From positions 7,941,518 to 8,005,517 of the forward strand of contig JANJXV010000043.1 in assembly GCA_024803745.1 (NCBI GenBank): 64,000 bases of DNA, read 5' to 3'. A program made the translations under genes and the position numbers. The stretch comes from Megascapheus bottae (lineage: Eukaryota; Chordata; Mammalia; Rodentia; Geomyidae). The notes below the pieces were generated by a model. It was not told the DNA's origin. It saw nothing but the letters and a program-made list of their open reading frames with translations, and ran no database searches. Shown here in pieces: positions 36,935 through 47,105 of this stretch (within the stretch, counting starts at the first letter, position 1; each line of letters begins with the position of its first letter).

Positions 36935-37334
36935 ATATGTATACGTTTAAATGTGTAACATACTTGAGGTGCAGTGTACTTGGAAATATTTCTCTGCTGT
37001 GGCAATCCCACACTTGTAGCCTCTGCTAACTCAGGTAGGCCTTTTTTTCCCAGCCCTGTGCCTACACATCTGACCCACTGGGAGAACAACATATTAGAAA
37101 TCCAAGATCATAAAAATAACTAGAGCATGTCAATACAACAATACAGCCTACTCTTATCTTCTTTTTAGAACAGCTTTTTTGGGAGATCATTTGTATAAGA
37201 ATCATAGATTCACAGTAAGACAGCTTTTAGCCTAGTTGAATTTGACTATACTGAGAAGAAATCAGACCCACCAACAGTCACTTACTGTCCCACTGCAACC
37301 CAGCCAGACCAGTTTGCTTCTGGTCACCGTTGAC
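36935..37334. other. OR D upstream flank, nothing recognised
   Basis: About 400 bases upstream of OR D on the minus strand. OR promoters lie in such regions, but I see no clear TATA box or named site. Confidence 0.45.
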
Positions 37335-37672
37335 TTTCCTATTCTGGTACTATGGCATTTGCAGGGAAATGAGTAGACCTAGAAATGTGCTAGTGAGTTC
37401 AGTAAGTCAGGCTCAGAGACAAAGGACACTTGTGCTCTCTCAGACATGGCTGTTAGATGTCATTTATATCCATATAAAAATCCATATACAGGTTCATGTG
37501 CATCTATACACAAATTAATGTGTGATGAGTAGAAGAGGATTATGAGGGTGTTAACTCCTTGATCGCCTAAGCTGCAGTTTAATGAAATGAATATCCCTTC
37601 TTGAATACTTGTTTGTTAAACATGACATTTGAAATATGATGTAAAAATCAATGTTAATAAACTCTTTTTAAA
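37335..37672 (+). mobile_element. L1 3' end (family B)
   Basis: Starts in the last ORF2 codons ('ggcatttgcagggaaatga') and ends with the family B 3' terminus, 'aaatatgatgtaaaaatca' followed by 'aataaactc'. The same terminus appears in reverse at 41910-41960 and 47110-47160. Confidence 0.75.
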
Positions 37673-37774
37673 GAGGGGTGGGAGTTCCCCCATGCCCTTT
37701 TTATGGTCTCTGATGTGGCTAACAGGTCTGTAGAAGTTCATACATATGATTTTACATGTCATTTTCTTCTTTAT

Positions 37775-37975
37775 TCTATTTTTTGCCAATTGTGGGCTTG
37801 AGCTCAGGGCATGAGCACTGTCCTTGGACTTTCTCAAGGTTAGATCTCTACCACTTGAGCCACAGCACCATTTCTGGCTTTTTTTTCTATGTATGTGGTA
37901 CCGAGGAATCGAACCCGGGTCTTCGTGCATGCTAGGCAAGCACTCTACCACTAGGGCAAACTCCCGGACCTCCTC
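37775..37975 (-). mobile_element. tRNA/ID-like composite SINE, minus strand
   Basis: The reverse complement starts with a tRNA-like head containing the B-box relative 'ggttcgattcc' and a 'ctagtggtagagtgcttgcc' A-box region, followed by a second half with 'cactgtccttggactttct' on the given strand. Composite of ID-like and unrelated tail. Confidence 0.78.
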
Positions 37976-38017
37976 TTTATTCTTTTAACTCTTCTTAAAA
38001 GTCCTTGCTATCTTTGG

Positions 38018-38185
38018 GGCCAGCAGTTTGTCCTAGTGGTAGTGTGCTTGCCTAGCATTCATGAAGACTGGGGTCTGGTTTCTTGGTGGTGCTATGGCTC
38101 AAGTGGTAGAGCTGTATCCTTGAGAAAGCCCAAGGACAGTCATCAGGCCCTGCGATCAAGCCCTGGACTCGCAAAAAATATTTTT
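38018..38185 (+). mobile_element. tRNA/ID-like composite SINE, plus strand
   Basis: Sense copy with 'cctagtggtagtgtgcttgc', 'ggctcaagtggtagagc' and an A-rich end. Imperfect flanking repeats around 'aagtccttgctat' (37995) and 'aagtctttgctat' (38187) look like target-site duplications. Confidence 0.8.
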
Positions 38186-38334
38186 TAAGTCTTTGCTATT
38201 TCTTGCAACTAGTCTGGAGGAAATAGTAAGTCCAATCTTCCACTTGTGCAATACGCTTGTTTGTGTATGAGTTAAAAAAATGAAATGAATATCAGAATGC
38301 TCAACCTACTTTAATTGTTTATATTTAGTTATTT

Positions 38335-38555
38335 AATTTGGGGGTGTCTTGGGGCTTGAACTTGTCCTGGGCACTGTCCCTGAGCACTTCATCTCAGGGA
38401 TACCACCCTACCCTTGAGCCAACCCCACTTCCCATTTACTTGAGGTTAATTGGAGATAAGAATCTCAGGTACTTTTGTGCCCAGGATTCTCAGACCTCAG
38501 CCTCTTTAGTAGCTAGGATTACAGGCAGGAGCCACCTCATTCAGCTCCTAGTTTT
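38335..38555 (-). mobile_element. B1-like SINE, minus strand
   Basis: Landmarks are 'gggcactgtccctgagc', 'gaggttaattggagataag', 'tagtagctaggattacagg' and 'gagccacctcattcagc'. The last two are the 7SL-derived (B1/Alu-like) part. Confidence 0.8.
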
Positions 38556-38584
38556 AAAAAAATATACAACATTCTATTTTCCAG

Positions 38585-38790
38585 TGACTCATGCCTGTAA
38601 TCCTGAGATCTGAGGATAGCAGCTCTCAGTCAGCCTGAGCAAGGATGTTCTTGAAACTCTTAACTCCAGGGAACCACCAAAAGAGCAGGAAGTGGAGCTG
38701 TGGCTCGAGTGGTAAAGTGCCAACATTGAGCTAAATATCTTAGGGATAGGTTACATCCCTGAATTCAAGACCTGACACTAATATATTATC
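38585..38790 (+). mobile_element. B1-ID composite SINE, plus strand
   Basis: Begins with 'gactcatgcctgtaatcctg' (7SL-like) and continues into 'agtggagctgtggctcgag' (tRNA-like half). It leads into the CT/CA simple repeat. Confidence 0.75.
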
Positions 38791-38804
38791 CCTTTCCCTC
38801 TCTC

Positions 38805-38819
38805 ACTCCCTCCCCCTCT

Positions 38820-38859
<40 letters not shown>

Positions 38860-38900
38860 ACAGACACACACACACACACACATACACACACACTCACAAA
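38805..38900. repeat. (CT)n(CA)n compound simple repeat
   Basis: CT-rich run to about 38860, then CA repeats to about 38894, at the 3' side of the preceding SINE. Its position suggests growth from the SINE tail. Confidence 0.92.
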
Positions 38901-38961
38901 AGTATGGAGGAAAAGTGATGCATATGAAATGAGAATGAATGACTTATAAAACTGAGCCCTG

Positions 38962-39182
38962 AAGCCAGGCTCTGGTGACCCACTTCTGTAATCCTAACTA
39001 CTCAGGAGGCTGAGATCGGAAGATCATGGTTCAAAGCCACCCTTGGCATGAAGCCTGTGAGATGCTTATCTCCAATTAAACATCAGAAAACCAGAAGTGG
39101 CACTGTGTTCAAGGAGTAGTGCAGTACCCTTGAGCTGAAGGCTCAGGAACAGCCCTCAGACTCTGAGTTCAAAAAAAAAAAT
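38962..39182 (+). mobile_element. B1-ID composite SINE with A-tail
   Basis: 'cttctgtaatcctaactact', 'caggaggctgagatcgg' and 'tctccaattaaacatcag', then the second half 'agtggcactgtgttcaagg', ending in a run of 11 A at 39169-39179. One of the most complete copies in the window. Confidence 0.82.
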
Positions 39183-39257
39183 CCAAACTGATCTCAGAGA
39201 TAATCACATGGCATTCTGTAAACCATGGCTCATTGTTGTGTGGTGTTCCTGTCACAG

Positions 39258-39305
39258 ACAGCAGCAGCAGCAGCCTCCACCACCTCCTCCATCTCGTCGT
39301 CGTCG

Positions 39306-39345
<40 letters not shown>

Positions 39346-39356
39346 TATCATCAACA
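39258..39356. repeat. Compound trinucleotide repeat (CAG, CGT, CAT)
   Basis: A short CAG run, a CCA/CTC-rich stretch, four or so CGT units and then about 16 CAT/CAT-like units to 39356. It yields histidine-, isoleucine- or methionine-rich open frames on both strands that are not genes. Confidence 0.95.
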
Positions 39357-39359
39357 TCC

Positions 39360-40149
39360 TCTCAGTAAAGCCATCCTCATGGTCCACAAAACACACCTCC
39401 AAATCCCTTCTCCATCCATCCTCAGCACTCACTCGCTTAAGCTGCCTCTCTCTTTAGACATGATCCAGGTGGACAGGTCTGAGGACCCCAGACCCGCCGT
39501 GTAGCACCAGTTCAGCCTCTGTCCTCAAAGTGGATGTGAAGACACCATGGAAGCAATGCTGGGGGATGATGACAAGAAGGAGATAGGTACTGCAAGCAGG
39601 AGAGTGAAAGGCAGGGAGCACAGGGTCACCCTCCAATTCTAGGTGGCCTTGGAGGACTGAGGCTCCCAATTAGCCAAGTTGAACACATCAATGACCAAGT
39701 CTCTGTGGACATTTCAAACAGAGAGCTGAGAGGACCTAAAGGAAATCCATGCTGGTTCAAGACTCTCTGTCTATGCAGATGATTACTACACTAAAACTTC
39801 TATCACTTATGCTTATGTGATGGAGAGATGGCATGGACTTTCCTTATAATTGATCTCCAAACTTGGGTGACTTTTAATAAATTTTCTTTGTTCTCTATCC
39901 ATACCATATATCGTCAGAATTATTATGATTCCAACTTCAAAGTTTACATCTTTTCTAATTTTATTTTGTTTTATTATTCATATAAACATTTAATCAAACA
40001 TTTTCTTTTGTCCCACCCCCAAATGCCTACAGAAAACATTCCATGATTTAAGGATATATAAACCCTGAAGCAGTATAAACCCTGAAATTACAAATACAAT
40101 AAAGACAACGAGTTGAGAAGTTGGGTATTAATTCTCCAGGTCTCTCTAT
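39360..40149. other. Unassigned spacer
   Basis: No recognised gene. The GC-richer part (39440-39670) has short open frames on both strands without known motifs. A processed pseudogene cannot be excluded. Confidence 0.45.
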
Positions 40150-40555
40150 TCCCTTACAAACAGTACAATATATTTTTTTCAGATGGGTGTATACAATTTC
40201 ATTGTGTTTATAGACCACATTTTCTTGATTCATTCATCCACTGAGGGGTATCTCGGTTGATTGCATATCTTGGATAAGTAAACAATGCTTCAGTGATAAT
40301 GGTGGTACTGACAGTTGCAGTGGGGAAATGTTTGTAGTGGATTTTTATCAAATGACCCAGAGTGGGAATGCTGGGTCATAGAGAATCTCTGTTCAGTCTT
40401 TTATGGAATCTCCATAGCTTTCTAGAAATTTTACCAACAACATAGGAATGTCCACTTCTGGCCACATCCCCACCAGCATCTGTGACTATCAGTTTTATTC
40501 ATAATGGTCATCTAACTGAGGTTTGGTGGAATCTCAAATTTTTTTGATTTGCATT
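40150..40555 (-). mobile_element. Old L1 ORF2 fragment, minus strand
   Basis: Diverged ORF2 C-terminal sequence in reverse: 'attcatccactgaggggtat', 'aatgctgggtcatag' and 'ccacatccccaccagcatct'. No open frame remains. Its divergence suggests an older insertion than families A and B. Confidence 0.75.
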
Positions 40556-40830
40556 TTTTGTCAATCCTGGGGCTTGAACTCAGGGCCTGGGCACTGTCGT
40601 TAGACACTTTTTACTCAAGGTTAGTACTCTGCCATTTTGAGCCACACTGCCACTTCCAGCTTTTTCTATGGATGTGGTACCAAAGAATTGACTCCATGGC
40701 TTTGTGCATGGGAGGTGAGCACTCTACCATTAGGCTACGCTTACAGCCCCACTTCCTATTTTTTCCGTTCATGTGGCACTGAGCAGTTGAACCCAGGGCT
40801 CTATGCATGCTAGCTAAGCACTCTAATATC
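40556..40830 (-). mobile_element. ID-like composite SINE plus partial second copy, minus strand
   Basis: 40556-40750 carries 'ggcttgaactcagggcctgg', 'tttgagccacactgcc' and 'catgggaggtgagcactcta'. A second head ('gttgaacccagggctct', 'tgctagctaagcactct') follows to 40830. It looks like a tandem or nested pair. Confidence 0.72.
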
Positions 40831-41885
40831 AGATTAACATTTGTCCATTGAATAGCACATTCACCGTTACCATACCTCTGCTGTGGTGACTAGTGCAGGA
40901 ATTCCCTCGGATGTAAGAGATGTTGTGGTAGATCCTAAGCAGATGGCAGGGAAATGAGGTAGAAGCTAAAGCTTTATGCTTCTCACATGAGGAAGGAAAG
41001 AAGTTGTTTTCCAATACACAACAAATCTACATAGGGATCTAGAATTGGACATCCTTATGTGTGGGAGAAAGACAACAAGACTCTGACCTTCAATTAAACA
41101 CCAAAAACGTTGAAAGGAGTTATGTCTCAATGAAAGCAGTGCCAGCCTTGACAAAAAGAAAAAAATCAGGAACAGGGTAAGGTCCAGAGTTCAAGACCCA
41201 GAAAAAAGGATTGCAGTGCTAAATTCCAGAAATCTTAACAGCTTTAGTTTTGGGGAAAAAAAACACTTGAGATCTCTCAATCTCAGTGACTTCTTTCTTT
41301 TCCCTTTCTCAAAATATTATTATGGTTAAATAGTTGTACCAGAGGATTCAACTTGTCATGTTTATTTATGGGCTCTGTAATCAAAGTCATTCATTCCACA
41401 GTTCTTCTAGACTCTCTCATGCCCTACCAATCCCCTCAATGTGTGTGGATCCCTTTCCACATACCTACATGAGCAAATGCAGTCATGATATTCTTTTGAA
41501 CACAGGGTCTGGGTGCTGTCCCTGGTGCTGGTTTTGAACCATGACCCTCAGATCCCAGCCTCCGGAGTAACTAAGATGACAGGCATAAAACACCATCACA
41601 CAGCTTTATTTCCCTTTAGTGTTTCCTGATGTTTTTAACTATTCTGAGCACATTTTATTTTGTTCATTACAATTTCAATAAATAATGAAAACCCCAACTA
41701 TGTGTCAAATATACCTGTAGCACCACTATACATTAAAACAAAAAATAAAAAGATAAATTTTTAAAAAGTGGACACAAACGGATCATTTTTGTTTTGGTAG
41801 CACTGGTGTTTGGACTCAGGGCTTTCTGATTTCTTGGCAAATGATATAAAACGTGCTTTCTTTGTTTTTAGTAATTTACAGATGG
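40831..41885. other. Spacer with a partial SINE
   Basis: Only a SINE remnant at about 41490-41610, minus strand ('gggtctgggtgctgtccc', 'cagcctccggagtaacta'), is recognisable. The rest is unassigned and without a plausible gene. Confidence 0.5.
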
Positions 41886-41899
41886 GATCTAGGACTTTT
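41886..41899. repeat. Left target-site duplication of the U6-L1 chimera
   Basis: gatctaggactttt, repeated exactly at 42740-42753. Confidence 0.9.
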
Positions 41900-42633
41900 G
41901 GGTTTTTTGTAAAGAACTTATTAATGTTGATTTTTTACATCATATTTTAAATGACAAGTTTAACAAACAAGTGCTCAAGGAGGGAATGTCTCTTTACAAT
42001 TACTAGGACTTAGTATGTAGAACTTAATCAAAATTAGGCTAAGGGTTTGCATGTCATAGAAACATTAATTTAAGAAATAAGACATTATGTCTGTAGAGTC
42101 ATAGGTTTTATGTCTATATAGTTATGTTTATATTTCCATTACTATGTCCATAGCTTTGTGTGGGCAGTTATTGAATCCTTGCTCTTGTACTCTTTGGATT
42201 TAATAGCCACATATTAGGGATACCATGCGCCTTTTGTTCCTTAGGTCTTAACTTGTCTCACTCAGCATGATTCGCTCTAGGTTCATCCATTTCCCTGCAA
42301 ATGCCATTGTTTTATCTTGTCTGTTGGCTCTGTAGAATTCCATTGTGTGTATATACCACATTTTCTGTATCCATTCATCTGCAGTAGGGCATCTGGGTTG
42401 TTTCCATCGCCTGGCTATTGTGAATAGTGCAGAGATGAACATAGCTGAGCAGTTGTCCTTGTAATATCTTGGGTCATGATGTTTAGGATAGATGCCCAGA
42501 GTGGTATTGTGGGATCGTAGGGAAGGTCTATTTGCAGTTCTTTAAGAAACCTCCACACTGCTTTCCAGAGTGGCTGAACTAGTCTGCAGTGTAATAGGGT
42601 TCCTTTTTCTCCACAACCCCGGCAGCAACTGTG
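41900..42633 (-). mobile_element. L1 3' half of a U6-L1 chimeric retrocopy (family B)
   Basis: Minus-strand family B L1 from inside ORF2 ('ggttgtggagaaaaagg' in sense, near 42600-42620) to its 3' terminus and short T-rich tail near 41900-41907. It is joined to U6 without a gap at 42633/42634. Both parts lie between one pair of target-site duplications, so they entered the genome together. Confidence 0.9.
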
Positions 42634-42739
42634 AAAATATGGAACCCTTCACGAATTAGCGTGTCATCCTTGCGCAGGGGCCATGCTAATCTTCTCTGTA
42701 TCGTTCCAAATTTAGTATATGTGCTGCCAAAGCGAGCAC
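42634..42739 (-). ncRNA. U6 snRNA retrocopy (pseudogene), 5' half of chimera
   Basis: Full-length U6 spliceosomal RNA sequence of about 106 bases on the minus strand. It has the 5' end GTGCTCGCTT, the central ACAGAGAAGATTAGCATGG and the 3' end TTCCATATTTT. A few substitutions are visible, such as a C to T in the 5' stem and a GG near the 3' end. It has no own promoter elements that I can see and is fused to L1, so it is a retrotransposed copy rather than a working gene. Confidence 0.95.
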
Positions 42740-42753
42740 GATCTAGGACTTTT
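42740..42753. repeat. Right target-site duplication of the U6-L1 chimera
   Basis: Second copy of gatctaggactttt, directly abutting the U6 5' end. Confidence 0.9.
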
Positions 42754-42864
42754 TAATGCACAGGTCTGCCCAGATGCTTATATCTCAGGGATGAGCCTCT
42801 AACTGCCTGCTCATAAAAGCAAGGTGGATAATTTTTGTTTTTTGCTTGCTTCTTTGCATCTTGG

Positions 42865-42985
42865 TTTGTACTATTCCTGGGGTTTGAACTCAGGATGTGG
42901 ACACTTTCCCTGATTTTTTTCCTCAGGGCTGTTTTTCTGCTTCTTGAGCCATAGCTTGACTTTTTGCTCTGTGTGTGTGTGTTGT
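42865..42985 (-). mobile_element. Partial ID-like SINE, minus strand
   Basis: 'ggggtttgaactcaggatg', 'ggacactttccctga' and 'cttgagccatagcttg' match the composite SINE. It ends in a short GT run. Confidence 0.6.
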
Positions 42986-43539
42986 AATTGAATTTAAAAA
43001 TCATAGTTGATGACGTGAGGGAAGAACTGGGACATTGGGAAGGTAGGAATTAGATTATCCAGAATGAAATGCACTCTTCGCCTGACTTATGTAATGTTAG
43101 CCCATTTATATAACACCTTTAAAATAACAAAAGTCATCAGGGGAAAAATTAAGGCACTAGTTTATAATTTTTAAATTAACTCAAGCAAAAGGGCAGGATG
43201 GGATAGCTGGCTACAAAATAACGTTCTGACTTCAAAGTCTGTCCAATAGTATTGAGGTAAAATGTACATATTACAAAATTTGCCACTCAATCGTTGCAAC
43301 ATTCTTTGTTGGGCCTAACATCTGTAAACATTCATCATTCTTTACAAACTAACAATTTAAACATTACAAAAATATATTCCTCCTTAAGGAATCCATCCTG
43401 ACATAGCCAGAATGGTTTTCCACTGCTAATGAATTGTACTAATTAAACTAGATGCATACAGAATTCAGACAGGTAGAATTTATAGGACTACATGCTGAAG
43501 TTTCTTGCTTCTGTCAAAACCACATAACAAATAAACTTC

Positions 43540-44473
43540 CTACCTGCTGGTGTCAGCTGCTGGTTTGTACAACCTGCTCAGGGCACTTTTGAGGTCCCTG
43601 TTCCTCAGGTTGTAGATGAAAGGGTTCAGGAGAGGAGTAACCACTGTGTACATGGTTGAGAACACAGCGCTGCCCTTGGGAGAATGTGACACCGCTGACT
43701 CAAGTAGACACCCAATGCTGTCCCAAAGAATAAGCAGACCACAGACAGGTGAGAGCCATATGTGGAGAAGGCTTTGTACTTCACGCTTGAAGATGACATT
43801 CTCAGTACAGAAGAAATAATCTTGTAGTAAGGGAAAAGGATCCCTAAGAAAGGAAGGAAACCATATATGGTACCAATAATGTATTTAAATAAATTACTTG
43901 TGAATGTATGCTCACAGGAAAGATCCAGCACTTGAGAAGGGTCACAGAAGAAACTTGGGATTTCCAATAGCTTGAAATCAGTCGTCTGTAACACCATCCA
44001 AACATGCAGTTTTCCTAACCAGGTGCTGGCGAAAATGACAGCAGAATCAAGAAGACACAGAGACGAGGGTTCATGATGAGTGGGTAATTCAGGGGGTGAC
44101 AGATGGCCACAAAGCAGTCATAGGCCGTGGCAGTAAGATGCAAAACATCCATACAACCAAAAATGAGAAAAATAGACATCAGTGTGAGGCAGCCCACATA
44201 GGAGATGGCTCTGCTGTGAGTCTGGATGTCCACCAGCATCATGGGAACTGTGGTGGAGGTGAAGCCAATGTCAGCTAAGGGCAGGTTGGAGAGGAAGAAG
44301 TACAGGGGGTGTGGGGGTGGGGGGTCAGAGGTTACAGCCAGGATGATGAGCAGATTTCCGACTACAGTGATCAGGTATCTGGACAGGAAGAGCCCAAAGA
44401 GCATGGGTTGTAGCTCAGGGTCATCTGAGAGTCCCAGGAGGTAAAATTCTGAGATGTGTGTTAGATTACTCAT
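43540..44473 (-). pseudogene. Olfactory receptor pseudogene C (OR7-like)
   Basis: The only copy of the trio that keeps its start codon: [20 protein letters not shown] at 44473. The N-terminal half is open to 44015. A frameshift in TM4 (near 44030) and another near 43700 separate it from the second half ([37 protein letters not shown]) and the end (TAG at 43540-43542). Odd residues support loss of function: the TM2 motif reads [10 protein letters not shown] instead of LHTPMYFF, and the DRY motif reads DCF. About 305 codons if joined, normal for an OR. Confidence 0.92.
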
Positions 44474-45035
44474 CTCTGCATTAGTTGGAGATCTTCGATA
44501 TAAAGAGAGAGCAATACTTAATGAAGAAGTCAGAATTCAACAATCATTCTGAACTCAAATATGCACAGTTCATAACAACATTCTGTCCGATACTTTTCAG
44601 TTATCACAAACCCAATCATCCTAGATTTTTTTCTTTCTCATTGATTCCCTTTCATGTATTCATTTTAAATACTCAACTATATTAGGACACTATAGGCAGT
44701 GTTTTCTGATCACAGGAAATACAGCTTACTCTTTATTACAGTCTATTTCACAGGTGTGATTTTTTAATCTGTGAAATTCTTTTTCATCCAATCTGTAAAG
44801 AAGCATGCTTACATGCTTCATTTTATGATATGGAAATAGTGAATAGGGCCATGGTGAAAAATTCAAATTGTCCTACTTACGAAAACTCTGTAAAATATAC
44901 AGAGCTGCATGATCCAAAGTAATTTCACATCGAGAGTCCAGGATTAGAAAATCCTCTACCGTGCCTGCAATACCCCAGGAGATTTCTTCATCCTTGCTTT
45001 TTTTCTCAGTTTCATCGTTGTTTCCCTCCATCCCC

Positions 45036-45159
45036 CCTTTTTCTCTCTTTCTCTTTTTCTGTCTATCTTTCTCTCTGTCTCTCTGTCTGTCTCTCTGTAT
45101 CTGTCTCTGTCTCTCTGTGTCTCTCTCTGTGTCTTTGTCTGTGTCTCTTTGTCTCTGTC

Positions 45160-45225
<66 letters not shown>

Positions 45226-45262
45226 ACTCTCTATCTCTCTCTCTCTCTCTCTCTCCGTCTGA
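45036..45262. repeat. Long pyrimidine tract (TCTC/TGTC)n
   Basis: About 225 bases almost purely T and C on this strand with interspersed G in TGTC units, including eight or so consecutive CTGT-type units near 45161-45192 and pure CT runs after. It produces arginine/glutamate-type open frames that are not genes. Confidence 0.95.
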
Positions 45263-45267
45263 CTTTG

Positions 45268-45510
45268 TGTCCGTGTGTGTCCTAGGATTCTGACTCTGGG
45301 CCGGGGTACTGACCTTGAGGCTTTCCTGCCCAAAGGAAAGCTCAAACACTTGAGTAAGAAACTCCACTTTTGGCTTCCTGATAGCTAATTGGAGATGAGA
45401 GCTCACAGGTTTTGCTGCCCACGCTGGCTCTGAACCTCTATCCACAGAACTCAGCCTCTTGAGTAGCTAGAATTCCAGGTATGAGGCACCAGGTCTTGGA
45501 CTGTAGCATA
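45268..45510 (-). mobile_element. B1-like SINE, minus strand (block C copy)
   Basis: 'gattctgactctgggcc', 'agctaattggagatgagagc' and 'cagcctcttgagtagctag'. Corresponds to 2525-2760 in block A. Confidence 0.7.
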
Positions 45511-47105
45511 ATTTAAAAAAAAACACAAACTCTTCAGTATCCTACATATAAGTAAATCAAGATCTCCAATATAACATCTACTTCTTCCTGAAGTAATTTC
45601 AGGAATTGAGGAATTTTCTGACAGTGGAGCAAGGGATTCCTGGGATGTAGGCAATGTTGGTTGACATTTAGTTACTGGGTTTCTTCCATTTCAATCATCT
45701 TTCTGATTATTGAACTTCCTATACTGGTTGCTAGCTGTGACCCTGGTGTCTGTTTTGTGATCAGTCAATAATCCCCTAGAGAAGAAATCAGTGTTCTCTT
45801 TCTGGAAGTCAGAGAGAGATGAGACAAATGTCCAGATTCTCACTGGAGGACTAACAAAGCCTTTCACACCACTTTCCAGTATTTAATATTTGGTGACAAT
45901 AGACAAATAGAAAGTTAGATTCACACCGTTTTTTTTTATCTAAGCATCTACTACTACTTCCATATATATTGAGTGTTCAGTCATATCCATTTAGATAACT
46001 AGACAGACTGCAGTAAACAATAAGAGATTTTAAGTAAGAATCCTGTGACCTTCTATAGAACAGATTAATAATTTTTTACATTCTTCACTACTGCTATTCC
46101 CGGGACTCCTCTAAAAGGATACCAAATTACTGGCTTGTCTTCATTATATTTATTATGTAGAAGCAGTCCTTGCAGCTGTTTTGTTCTTTAGTTAGGAAAC
46201 AATGCATTTGACTGTATTTCTTGACAAGAAGAAAAACTCTAAATCACAGGAATCTTGCAGAAAGCACTTTTGTATGAATAGTGTGGTACACTCACTACAC
46301 ACTTGGTTGTGTTGGTTCTCTGTTGGGTCATGTCCATGAACTACACATGAAAACATTGTTCCATGCCTGAGGTGTATGAAAACGTCAGGCTCAATCCTCA
46401 CAATGGACCATGAGTAGGGCAACACAGGAGAATTTCCAACTGGGGCTAATATTGCATTGGAGATATTTAGGGAGATGTCAGGGGACTGTCTGGTAATAGG
46501 CTCTTCTATGATTGTGGATGCACAATTCACAGAGCTCACAATTTGCCAAAATGATGCCGAACGAATCATCTCTAGGCACCCATGTTACGGGGGAGGGGGG
46601 TGAGGGGAACAAATGCCTAAAATATAGATTTGAAGCATGTCCTTTGGTAAACGAAACTGGTCTGTCTATGCAAAGATGACAAGATGAAAAGTATGCGTAA
46701 TTATAGACTATACACGAAGGCTATTCTGCATTGCAAACCCTTTGGACAGTTTCCAGACAGTTCATCAAGGAAATATCTAGAATATCAGTGTCTTGAATAG
46801 GGGACTAGCAGGAAGGAATAAATCACATGGAATCATTGAACAGACAGTGAGAGAACTTTGTCACCATACTCAATATGCATGTATAAAAGGAAGTGTGGAT
46901 ATTAATGTGGCAGGTGGGGGAGGGGGAGAGGGAGTATTTTGGAAGGTGTCATTGGGTTTAAGATGCGTTGTACATGTACATGAATGTCTTAAATGGAAAG
47001 TTCTACCTACAAACAAGTGAAGAATTAATATCTCCAAAAGGAGGCAGCACTGCTGGCTCACATCTGCGATCCTACTTATTCAGGATGCTGTGAGTGAAAG
47101 ATGAG

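Larger units (their letters stand above)
43055..47042 (-). repeat. Segmental duplication block C (inverted)
   Basis: Reverse complement of the OR duplication unit. 43055-43540 corresponds to the downstream flank (4080-4590) and 44474-47042 to the upstream flank (1073-3185). Unlike block B it keeps the segment matching 1660-2790. It lacks the distal part with the SINE of 5690 and the TG tract. Confidence 0.85.

Noticed and set aside
39169..39504. Poly-histidine, poly-isoleucine and poly-methionine open frames
   Set aside because: Artefacts of the CAT/CGT/CAG repeat.
42634..42739. A functional U6 snRNA gene
   Set aside because: It is fused to L1 inside one target-site duplication, with no recognisable upstream promoter elements.
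44873..45293. Arginine/glutamate-rich and leucine/serine-rich open frames
   Set aside because: Translation of a simple pyrimidine repeat on the two strands.
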